A stretch of 64,000 bases of DNA. It comes from Cryptomeria japonica (lineage: Eukaryota > Streptophyta > Pinopsida > Cupressales > Cupressaceae). The DNA is taken from NCBI RefSeq assembly GCF_030272615.1, contig NC_081405.1:471932008-471996007 (forward strand), read 5' to 3'. The translations under genes and the position numbers were made by a program. This document shows positions 24,216-34,047 of the stretch, in pieces; within the stretch, counting starts at the first letter, position 1; each line of letters begins with the position of its first letter. Below the pieces are notes generated by a model that ran no database searches, had not been told where the DNA came from, and worked only from the letters and a program-made list of their open reading frames with translations.

Positions 24216-24489
24216 AGCAAACATCAAGTAATATTCGGGAAGACTAATGACAGACAGCGACTTCGACTGGACAACCCCAACTTGTAGTGTACCTGCCAAA
24301 TCAAATGGGGGTTTGGGGGCAGCGCCCCTTGCGGGGTCGAGGGGCAGTGCCCCTCATAGGGTCCCGGGGCAGCGCCAACACCAAATTGCAACCTTCAAAA
24401 CCGCACGAAACTCCATGGCGTGCATCAATTTTCTGCTTTTTAAAGATGTCAGGAACGATGCCTATGAAGTCAAAATTTTGATCAAGGCG

Positions 24490-25700
24490 TATTCTCCCGT
24501 ACGGGTATTGTGTTTTCTGACTTGTTCTCCTTCCATATGGGCTTATCCTCCTTGCGTACAGACTTGTTCTTTCGTACAAGCTTGTGCTTTTCTCTTGGTT
24601 GTACGATGCATAGGTGTGTGGCTTGAGACTCCCTTCATCCAACTCAACACTTCCACCATACGGTACGATACTTCCGTTGTACGGCTCAAGAATTATCTCG
24701 TACGGTGCAACTCTTCCTTCGTACGACCTAGCAATCCTTGCATACGGTTCAACTTTTCTCTCCTACGGTGCAACTCTTCCTCCGTACGGCCTAGCAATCC
24801 TTGCGTACGGTTCAACTTTTCCTTCGTATAGGCTAGCAATCCTTGCGTACGGTTCAACTTTTCCTCTGTATGACGTGTTTATGGTTTTTCTATACGACCT
24901 CCACACTTGCCCGCCGTACGGCATGTTTATGGTTTCTTTGTACAACCTTCTCCACACTTGCTCGTACCATGTACTCACGCACGACCTTCTCTTCTTCACG
25001 TACGGTATACTTATGGGTTTTCTATACGGCCGCCTCCACACTTGCTCGTACGGCCACACAACTTTTTGATCGTAGCACTTACTCATACGGATTGGCCTAT
25101 GGGTACCAACTGTATGGGGTACGGTATCATTGCTCTGCAATTTGGCTCCCTTGATCGTACGGATCTCCAACACTCTGCTTCTCTAGTTTGTACGTTGTAG
25201 CTAGGGCTCTTAGCTTCGTGTGGTAACCTCATCACATCGACGCAACCTCGACCCTCAGGAGCCAACTTGCTCTTGTCTGCTCTGAACCGTACGGCGTACG
25301 GTATGGACTTAGTCAATCGTTCGACAACTTTACTCTCCGTGTACGGTGACAATTCTTCAAAAACTTTACTCTTGGTGTACAGTGACAATCCTTCGACAAC
25401 TTTACTCTGTGTTCCTGTGGACCGTACGCTCCATGTACTCTTGACTCTTATGGGTTATATGGTCAACTTACTCTCGGCTGATTTGAACCATACAGCTGAA
25501 TTACTTTCGGCTGATGTGAACCGTTTAGCGTATAGTATTAACTTCTTTGGTGCATCTCCACTAGGCTCTACAACATCCAATTTCTGATCCTCGCCTTGTG
25601 AATCTTCTTCGTACACCTTAGATACTTCCCGATTCCCACTCGGCGGCCTCTGTTCATATGGTACAGGCTCACTTGGCAATTGTTCGTACAACCCAGACAC
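24490..25700 (-). repeat. CGTACGG-rich Tyr-repeat tract of the sibling element
   Basis: Dozens of GTACG cores in several repeat types. 24659-24889 is a strict 21-bp array. 24868-25040 has longer imperfect units of about 50 bp (ATGTTTATGG, then CCACACTTGC). 25324-25420 has a unit of about 36 bp (AACTTTACTC, then GTGTACGGTGACAAT). On the element strand the frames give repeats such as KVEPYARIAS and RPYGGRVAP. The tract takes the place of pol. It may have been translated as a low-complexity extension of gag-protease or may act as RNA/DNA. Confidence 0.75.
24659..24889 (-). repeat. 21-bp array with TACGG at every unit
   Basis: TACG(G) or its decayed form falls at 24659, 24680, 24701, 24722, 24743, 24764, 24785, 24806, 24827, 24848 and 24869, always 21 bp apart. 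Alternate units pair into a 42-bp higher-order unit (GTGCAACTCTTCC, then CCTAGCAATCCTTGC). 21 bp is seven codons, so the phase is kept in translation, and it is also two helical turns. Confidence 0.88.
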
Positions 25701-25807
25701 ACCAACGCAGGATGTGCATAGATGAATATTGTACGACAAACTTTGCACTTCCTCAATTCGGCCAATTTGTAGCATGTTACAGTCGGGGTGGAAGACTTCA
25801 TAATCCT

Positions 25808-26557
25808 CTATCTGCCAGTGAAATCATTCAGAGAACTCATCTCATCCTCAGAGCAATGTTCTAGTTTGAGCACCCCTTCATCGTTGGGTTTCATGCCTGT
25901 CCTTCCTCCGTCCATACCTAACTCTCCACCCTCAGACTCAGAGTTCGAGGTTGCCAATTCTTCACTCACCACCTGGTTCCTCAAGTCAATGACGTGCTTC
26001 CTCCCATCACTCTCGATCGAGAGTGTGTTTCGCTTCCAGTTATGATTCGCCTTGGCAATAACCAACCATCCCCTCCCGAGGAGTGCATTGTACGCCTTCT
26101 TCTGTAACCGGATTACTACAAAGTCCAAGAAATTTTTTTGTGTCCCAATTATTACTTTTTGTTCCATCAATGATCCCAACGGCTGGATGCCGTGCTGGTC
26201 GGCACCTAGCAAGTGGAAGCTTGGCGGCGAAAAATTCGGCTTCCCCAGACATTTCCTCGTGTCTTCTGGTAGCATGTTAACTCCCGAGCCTCCATCGACA
26301 ATGGTGTTTGTCAACTTCTTCCCCATTATTTCCATCTCGACGATCGTCGGCTTCTTCTTGATGCTCACCGTCAGCAACTTTGGATCACTGGACTCATTCC
26401 CTTTGGGTGATGGTTTTCTCGTCAGTTCCTCCTTGTGTGGCTTACATTGTTTCTGGGTAACTATGTCGTCACTGATTGTATTGGCAATTGCCATTCTCAG
26501 TTGCGACATAGTTTGAAGAAGGTCTACCATCTTGATGGGTACGGTTGTTTGTAGCAC
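25808..26557 (-). pseudogene. retropepsin-like protease region of sibling element
   Basis: About 249 residues. The aspartic protease core is visible as NTIVDGGSGVNMLPEDT (D-G-G-S in place of the usual D-T/S-G) followed by the FHLLGADQHGIQPLG and AYNALLGRGWL segments typical of plant gypsy proteases. An acidic tail follows (HCSEDEMSS). The matching region in the large element is 35154-35760, where the site reads IVDDSCGVN. A retropepsin cuts the Gag-Pol precursor during particle maturation. Upstream it is separated from the nucleocapsid part by stops at about 26570-26737. Confidence 0.8.
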
Positions 26558-26734
26558 CTATCGGACTATGTTCTTCTCAGACTCCCGCAATGACATACTT
26601 GCAATTCCATTGGAAGTTACTCATTCCTTCGCCAACACTTGTTCTACTTTGTCTTGTTCCTTTTCCGTACTAGAGTTTGAATACATAGCCTTCTTTGTTT
26701 GTGCTCTTGTGATTGCTAAAACTGCGGCCTCTTG

Positions 26735-27553
26735 TTACTCCACATCCAGCATATTAATACCCTTCTGATTTGGGCAGTTGGTGTCTTCATGGTCACCTGG
26801 TCCACACCATTTGCACAATAATTGTATGTTGTCTTTCTTGTTATGGCAGTCTCTCGCAAAGTGTCCCCATTCACTACATTGTCGACATTGTATGATAGGA
26901 TGTCCTCTGGAGTTGTACTGTATTTGGTTTTGCTCTTGTTGATTTCCATAACCACCTGGCGATACATTCTGTGATTTCGATGGGCTGGACTCTCCCTGTG
27001 TGAAGAGTTCTTGTGTACTTCCCATCTTCAAATTGTACGGGCACTCCTTGATTGAATGCCCCAACACTTGGCAAATTTCATGAAACATATTTCTAGGACA
27101 ATTACCTTTCGTGTGCCCCTCTCTTTTGCACTCAATACACCATAGTTCATTACCTTCTTTGCTGGTTCCTTTCTCAACCTTCAATTTTTTCATCATTCTC
27201 AACATATCCCGTTGAAGGGCTCGTACGATTTTGGATTCCTCGTCATTGCTACCTTCGGTGCTCTCATCATCATCGGTCTTCCTCTTCTCTCGGGAGGAGG
27301 TTTTATTTTCACTCTTGATGTCGATTGGTCGATTGTACGGATCGACATATGAGGACGGAGGCACTACTTTCATCTTCTTGCGCAGTGCGGGTATCAATCC
27401 CTCCGTGAACCACCTCTTCTTCAACCTATCGGCTGGCTGGTTCTCCATCTTCTTCAATTGTTCTTTGAGCCTACGGTTGTAAGTGCGTACATTCTCTTTT
27501 TTGCCTTGCTTAGTATTATAGATTTCGGCCACGATCTTATTGTCATCCCTCAA
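26735..27553 (-). pseudogene. gag, capsid end and nucleocapsid, of sibling element
   Basis: The capsid C-terminus (NKIVAEIYNTKQG...YNRRLKEQL..MENQP) is followed by a K/E-rich linker and zinc knuckles of the form CX2CX4HX4C: CIECKREGHTKGNC, a second knuckle that has lost its first Cys (HEICQVLGHSIKEC), CRQCSEWGHFARDC and CKWCGPGDHEDTNC. The knuckles bind genomic RNA in the particle. Upstream, 27555-27680 continues the retrotransposon capsid domain in the same frame but has TAG where the large element has CAG (F-Q-E-E-F and D-A-Q-H). Confidence 0.85.
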
Positions 27554-27554
27554 G

Positions 27555-28083
27555 AGTGTGAATTCCTCCTAGAACGCCCTCTTTAGATCACTCCATCTTG
27601 TCTTGTGCTAGGCGTCGAGGTTTGTGTACTAGTCAATGGCAATCCTCCGAAGGGTGGTGGGAAATGCCTTCAGCCAGTAGTCCCTGTCATCTTGGCCATT
27701 TGCCTCCCAAATGGTTATGCATGTTTTGCAATGCCGTATCGGGTCCTTCGACTCGTCTCCCATGAACTTCGGCAGTTTCTACTTCTCCTGGGTGTTCAAC
27801 ATTGTTTTCACTCGGAAGGTACGTGTGTATTCGCCTTGTGTGCCGGACCTGGGTGGATTGTTTCGACCGGTACGTTCCGGTGCTTTCCCTGCACTGTTGG
27901 CCACACAAGCGTCCTCTACACGTCCACCTTCAGCGTCCCCAACACCTAGAGTACTTTCAAGTGTGTCGGACCTGAGTGCACTGTTCTGACCGCTACGTTC
28001 CGGTGCTTTCTTTGCACTCTCAGACACGCGCGTGTCCTCTACACGTCCATCTCCAGCGTTCCAACACTTCGAGTACTTCCAGG
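27555..28083 (-). pseudogene. degenerate gag N-terminal region with 121-bp duplication
   Basis: The capsid start (AIDxYTNLDA.HKTRW) is readable at 27555-27660. Further upstream is a tandem duplication of about 121 bp: CGGACCTG... at 27844 and 27965 and CCGGTGCTTTC at 27877 and 27998. It yields repeated KAPER.G.N peptides. The region ends at the target duplication of hAT 2 (28076-28083). Confidence 0.6.
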
Positions 28084-31000
28084 CATAGTTGAAAATCTCG
28101 GATTCGCCACGGACTTAGCAAACCAAAAATTTGGACTCGGACTCGGACTTGGACTCGTGAAAGACTCGCGAAAGACTCGGCAAAAAAAAAAACCGTAGTT
28201 TTACAAAAAAAGCATTAAGAAATTAATGCATTTAGAGAACATAAGTGCCATAATTGAAACATTACACATGTCATATGATCTACAAACACACAATATTTGA
28301 GATTTCATCATTCATGGCAGCATATTCAAGTTTTGCGGCACATTCAAGTTTCAAGTTTCAACTCTAAAATGTATAATGGCAGCATAATTATATAAATGTT
28401 CACAAAATTACATATAATGATATGTCCAAGTCCAACTCCAAATGTGAAAAACAACAATGTGAATGAACAAACCAAAGAGAAGACTACATCTTCCTCTTTG
28501 TATTTTTCCTAATATAGCTCAATTTTTCAGGCCTTGAGCTAGAAGTAGTAGCAGTGGGTGTTGTGGTATCTAAATGGTGAGATGATTCTTCTTCAAAGTC
28601 AAAGTCCTCATCATCGTCCTCATCTTCATCCTCATCTTCATCCTCCATTTCATCTAATCTTGCTCCTTCTGCATGTTGTGCTGCTCCTCTCTCTATTTCT
28701 GCAATTTCTTCTTCGGTAAGGAGGACATTGTCACCATCATTTTGTTCATTCATGGTCCAATCACTATATGGATCAATTTCGTCCAAGTCAATGGCCTCAT
28801 GTGAAACACCCTCCACCTGTCTAACTAGAAGGCGAAGGTTGTACCGAACAAATACTAGATCATTGAGCCGCTTTTGTGACAATCTATTTCTCTTCTTTGT
28901 GTGAATGCTCTCAAATACACTCCAATTTCGTTCACACCCAGAAGCATTGCATGGCTGAGACAAAACACGGATAGCTATCTTTTGAAGATTAGGCGTGCCC
29001 GCACCATAATTCTCCCACCATAAATCTACAAAAAACATTTAGAAATATTAGAATTGAGAAAAAAATGTAACAATCAAATTTGTAGGTTTTTTCTTGCACT
29101 ATTGAACTAAGTTACTAAATTTTTTACCTGGTTGTTGTTTTCCTCTCCTATCAATTGCTAGTTGTGATGAGAAGAGTCTCCCCTCTGAACTTTTGTAGAT
29201 CTTGAACAATGAACATTTCTAAATTCAGAAATAGATAGTCAAAGTGTCAAACTCAAATTCAATAATGAACATTTCCAAATTCATAAATAAAGATAGAGCA
29301 ATTGCAAATGTCAAATCTCACCTCCAACTCATCAAGAACCTTGTCTCTCAACTCAAGATCAGGTGTCATGTTATCAATGCATGTAATAACACCTGCCATG
29401 ACCTCCTCATCAGCCCTAAATGAATCAGAGAAGTAGAATTTCGGGTTCAAAAAGTAGGCGAAGGCATGTATCGGTTGGTGGAGTTGGTTTGTCCACCTAC
29501 GATCAATGATGCGCCGAAGGATTTCACATTTTCTTGTATTCCACGATAGCAATGTGAAATGGCCTCTTTGGCCCTATCCATGGCCTCATAAATGAAACCC
29601 ATTGGCGTGCCCTCTCCATCCACCATACGAAGAACCCTTACCAAAGGTTCTGTCACCTAACAAATTGAAAACAAATTTTAAATTAGTACACAATCAACCC
29701 CTAAAAAATAAAATCAGCAAATAGACAAGATTGTATAAAGTTATAAACTTTACTTTTGTGTTTGTTACTTACCACAGTCAACTCCTCTCCACTTTTATTG
29801 AACCCTTCATCAAAAACAATGCTCACAATCTTCTCTGCTTGAGGTCTTTTGGAGTATGCAGACCCAAACCAAGCATTTGACACAAACATCTGCTTAAGAT
29901 GAGGAATGACACTAAGAATGCTTTGGAAAGTGATGAAGTGGCTAGCAAATCGTGTCACTCCAGGTCGCACAAGGTCCTTGCCATTTGTGTGTTTTCTCAT
30001 CAAAACAAGCACCCAAGTATGGTTGTAGATGAATTTGGTGACACTTCTTGCATCTTCAACCACCTTCTTCACCCATCCAATCTTCCCAATGTCCTCTAGC
30101 ATCAAGTCCAAGCAATGTGCAGCACAAGGACTCCATGTAATCAAAGGATGCCTCTCCATAAGCATTCTACTTGCAGATACATATGCAACTGCGTTGTCTG
30201 TGATAATTTGGACAACATTCTCAACTCCAACTTCTTGAACCACACCATCCAACAGATTATTTAAAGTCTCTGCATTTTTTATTTCATTTGAGGCATCAAC
30301 AGACTTTATGAATACCAGTGCACTATTTGAAGCCACGAAGAAGTTGAGAAGAGTCCTATTCTGTCCATCTGTCCATCCATCAGATAAAATGCTGTATCCT
30401 TTTCTCTTCCAATACCTTTTCTGATCCTCAACCAAACCTTGTGTATTTTGCACAGCTTTCTCTAGCAATGGCCCATTGAAGTCATAACCTATTGGGGCCT
30501 TAAACCCCTTACCCGCAACTGTTACTGCATTAACAAAACCTTCCCAATACACATTGTTTGCTGCATTGAAAGTTAGATTATTGTAAAACCAAAAGTTTGA
30601 AGCTGCTATCCGTGCTTGTTCATGCTTCTCTCTATTCTATCCTGTACCTTCAAGTGAAGGTTGTGCACCTGGAACATTGCGTGGTACAAAAAAATTAGGG
30701 TCTGATCTAACAGGAGTGCCACTAGCCTCACCCTCATTGTCACCAAAAGATGAAAGTGACTGACGACCCTGAGTGTGACCGATGGGACCTGAAGTGGACA
30801 ATGTGGGATTTATTGCAGCTGCCATGGCTTCTTTTTTTTTTGCCTTTCTTCCTTATGCATATCATTCTCAACAAGAATGACCTTCATCTCTCTAATAATC
30901 TCAGGAGTCGATTTGGGGCATGCCTCCACACCATATCCAGGTATTTGTGCAAGGTGGTATTTTAATCTATTGATTCCACGAGTCATCCATTTTGTACATT

Positions 31001-31665
31001 CGGTGCAAGTGACCTCCCCCTTTTTGCTTCTTGCAATCCCATATTTCCATGCTATCTCTGTCTTCCTGACCTTGGGGTTGCCCTTGGAGTTGAACTTGCC
31101 ATTGCTGATTTAACATGAAAAAAAAAAAAATCAGCAGGGTTTTATGGAAAATCAACAAAAAAAATGACAATGAATCATCTGGGAAAAATTGCATTCAAAA
31201 ACAAGAAAAAAAAATGAGGAAATAACATAGGAAAGGAAATAGAAAAAAATTTGGCAGCATATCCCCTTGATTTTCAAGATTTTTTTGAGTTTCAAAACAT
31301 TGAAATGATTCAAATGAAAAAAAAAGAAAGAGAAAAAATCCTTATCTAGATCTCTTTTGCTGATTTTTTCTTCTTCCCTCTACTCCTTCAAACCCTACAA
31401 CCTGCTCTAACCAAAGAAAAACAAAAATGAGTTGAAAAATTAAAAAAAAAGTGTGTTTTAATCCTTTAGCGGCGTATTTTTTGGGCCTGCGAGTCCCTGC
31501 AAAAGACTTGCTAGTCCGAGCAAAAGACTCGCACGAGTCTTGCGAGAGACTCGCGAGTCTTTCGTAGGGACTTGCTTGGACTCGCCTCGCGAGTCCTTGG
31601 CGAGTCGACTCGCGGCTCCCAAGGACTCGCGAATCCGTGGCGAGTCCGCGAGTTTTTAAACTATG
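28084..31665 (-). mobile_element. hAT transposon 2, 3.6 kb
   Basis: It is bounded by a perfect 8-bp duplication CTTCCAGG at 28076-28083 and 31666-31673. The terminal inverted repeats begin CATAGTTGAAAATCTCG on the left and CATAGTTTAAAAACTCG on the right (complement), and both continue into a shared TTCGCCACGGA/CTCGCCACGGA word. GACTCG/GCGAGT words crowd both subterminal regions (28110-28180 and 31485-31650). It is inserted in the gag leader of the sibling LTR element. Confidence 0.95.
28484..31110 (-). pseudogene. hAT-family transposase with frameshift
   Basis: From 31080 downwards: BED zinc finger (AWKYGIARSKKGEVTCTECTK ... NRLKYHLA) at about 31080-30925; a frameshift in the A-run at 30833-30842; linker; then 30552-29701 with DUF659 (YSILSDGWTDGQNR..LNFFVAS, NVVQIITDNA..YVSASRMLM) and the CAAHCLDLMLEDIGK segment; 29656-29259 in two overlapping frames (KFYFSDSFRADEEVM); and 29038-28484, the C-terminal dimerisation domain (QPCNASGCERNWSVFESIHTKKRNRL). 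It ends in an acidic run of repeated ED. The domain order is that of plant hAT transposases. Introns near 29039-29150 and 29657-29770 are likely. The best preserved transposase in the window, but not intact. Confidence 0.88.
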
Positions 31666-31809
31666 CTTCCAGGCTTCGATTCGTCTTTGTGCTCCTTCGG
31701 CCGAGGGTCGACGAATCACCTAATCGCTTGGTCTTGACCACGCTGTGGCCTCTTCTCACCTTTGGTGGGATCTACGGACACAAATCACTCAAGGCTGACC
31801 CGATTTCTT

Positions 31810-31829
31810 TCAAGGCAACAACGCCAAAA
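31810..31829 (-). promoter_or_regulatory. primer binding site of sibling element
   Basis: On the element strand the bases directly after the 5' LTR read TTTTGGCGTTGTTGCC, which has the form of plant LTR-element PBS regions. The large element has TTTTGGCGTCGTTGTC in the same place. The matching tRNA was not determined. Confidence 0.7.
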
Positions 31830-32174
31830 TGTTTACCGTTACAACTGGTAAATTAAATACAGGAAATAATAATGTACATGACAGTGCATACCAGACACGA
31901 TAGTAAAATATATCTTTATTCGCACATTCAATTATTACAGAGAAGAGACCAAAGATGGTCGGCCAAGGATTACAATAGATTTGACAATACCATCCCCTTC
32001 CTTGATAGTACACGACATAGTTAAAGGACCCGACTGTTGCCGAGAGGTACACAACCGTCAACCAACCGACACATAACCACTCGAGACTGACAACCCACTC
32101 AATACAATTAATTAATACCTTGTCGGATAACAAATATTATCAAACATAATAATAGGCAATTTATGTCGACAACA
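31830..32174 (-). repeat. 5' LTR of the sibling element
   Basis: 345 bp, the partner of 23832-24176, followed on the right by target duplication AAGGT (32175-32179). Confidence 0.92.
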
Positions 32175-32229
32175 AAGGTTCTGCATTGACCACGGGGTCC
32201 TCCTCTATTTCTTTGCTTCTTCCAATAGT

Positions 32230-34047
32230 CTAGTCTCCTTTTATGGCATATCCCAACATGTTGATTGATAGGACTGGTTTATCACGCTCTTGATACAATT
32301 TCAACTTTGAGCCGTTGACAGGTTCGCGAATTGGATTATCATCCAGGGTAGACAGTTTCACTGCTCCATTCTTCCCCACTTCCCTGATTTTATAGGGCCC
32401 CAACCAACGAACTTTGAACTTCCCAGGACGAAGTGCGTTGCGGCTGTTATACTTGAGGACCAACTATCCGGGACAAAAGTTTGTTCGTCGGAGATGTTTG
32501 TCGTGCCAGTACTTCCGCCGATGTTGGACCACTTCCGTCGCCCGTTGTGCCATCATTCGACATTCATCTAGCTTGGTGAGGTTCGTAAGTTGAGTATGCA
32601 AACTCTCCGCATCTCCCAACTGGTTATCAACAACTATGCGTAGGCTTGGTACGGTGTACTCTGCCGGTACCACCGCCTCTTGGCCGTACATGAGCTGGAA
32701 CGATGTATGGCTCGTGGTCACATTGTACGTGGTGCGGTACGCCCATAGTACCGCTGGCATACGTTCTTCCCAGTCCTCCCGTTCCATTCCACAAGATTTA
32801 TAAATGATAGACACGAGCACCTTATTTGTGGCTTCTGCCTGGCCATTCACTTGAGGGTAGTAGGGGCTTGAAAGGTTGTGAAAATTTTTAAAGTCGGCCG
32901 TCATTGTTCGGATGACCTGGTTAACAAAGTGAACCCCTCTATCACTTGTGATCTGAATTGGGATCTTGAACTTCGTCACAATCTGTTTGTACAGGAACCT
33001 CGCCGTACTTATGGCAGTGTTGTCCGACAGAGCTCGAGCCTCGACCCACTTTGTCAAGTACTCTGTGGCTACCACAATGTACCAACATATATGCATATTG
33101 CTCACCCTGAGAGGTCCTACGAAATCCAATCCCCATCTTTCAGATAGTTCCTGCAGATGGGAGGGGAATAGGGGCATGAAATCTTGTTTAAGAGGCTTCC
33201 CCGTACGTTTGCATGTGTCACATCCAACCACCCATTCGTGCGCATCAGTGGGCAAGGTCGGCCACCACAGTCCTGCCAACAAAACCTTACGTGCGGTAGC
33301 ATCAGGCCCCATGTGGCCCCCGACCAATCCGTCATGAGCTTCCTTCAGTACACTTGGAATTTCTTCCTGCATCACGCATCTTCGCAAGATTTGGTTTGGT
33401 CCCATCTTGTACAGTAAGCCATTGATCAGTTGAATGGTTTTACTTTTCAGTGCCAGCTTACGTCGTTCCGCTGGTGGCATGTCTTGTGGAAACGTAGAGG
33501 TAGATAGGTACTCGCCAATGCTCTCGTACCAAGGAGGTAGTACGACTATTTGGAACAAGTGGGCATCGGGAAAATCCTCATTTATTCCTTCCCCAGGCTC
33601 TCCGGATTTGATTCTTGATAGTTGGTCCGCTATGACATGACTCTTCCCAGGGTGTACGCTGATTGTAAAGGTGAATTCTTGGAGCAGTAACAACCATTGA
33701 CTTACCCATCCTTGGATTATCGGTTTGTTCACCAGGCACATCAAGGCTTGATGGTCTACGTAGAAGGTGAATGGTGTCACCAAGAGGTAGTGGCAAAACT
33801 TCTGCACTGAGTACACCATCCCAATTGCCTCCCTCTCTATCGTACTATAGTTCCGTTCGGCCTTGGAGAGCAGGAGGCTAGCGAAGAAAATAGGGTGGTC
33901 CAACCCCTGTTCGCCTACTTGTGCCAGAGTGGCGCCAATGGCGAAGTTGGAGGCGTCCACGTGGACATGGAACTCCTTGTCCCAATCTGGGTACGCCAGG
34001 ATTGGTGCACTCACCAATCGGGATTTCAATTCCTTGAATGCTTCCTC
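32230..34047 (-). pseudogene. RNase H and integrase of the large retrotransposon
   Basis: RNase H: HVHVDASNFAIGATLAQ, ERNYSTIEREAIGMVYSVQKF, YVDHQALMCL. Integrase: zinc-binding H...H with CDTCKRTGK, then the catalytic D of WGLDFVGPL, the second D of ITSDRGVHFV and the E in NGQAEATNK. The GPY/F-type tail (FKVRWLGPYKIREV) lies at 32230-32463. No chromodomain follows. The frame is the same as RT and is interrupted by TAG at 34048 and TAG at 32464-32466, with a third TAG at 32230. RNase H removes template RNA and integrase inserts the DNA copy. Confidence 0.92.

Larger units (their letters stand above)
23832..32174 (-). mobile_element. complete sibling LTR retrotransposon lacking pol
   Basis: Two 345-bp LTRs (23832-24176 and 31830-32174) are flanked by AAGGT at 23827-23831 and 32175-32179. 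On its strand: LTR, PBS, gag, protease, CGTACGG-rich tract, PPT, LTR. gag and protease are clearly related to those of the surrounding element (same zinc knuckles, same IVD...GVN protease site), and PBS and PPT are near-identical. RT, RNase H and integrase are absent: the sequence diverges from the large element just after the protease and goes into a repeat tract. It is therefore non-autonomous, presumably mobilised in trans by a relative. A hAT (28084-31665) lies in its gag 5' region. Several TAG stops show it is now dead. Confidence 0.9.
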
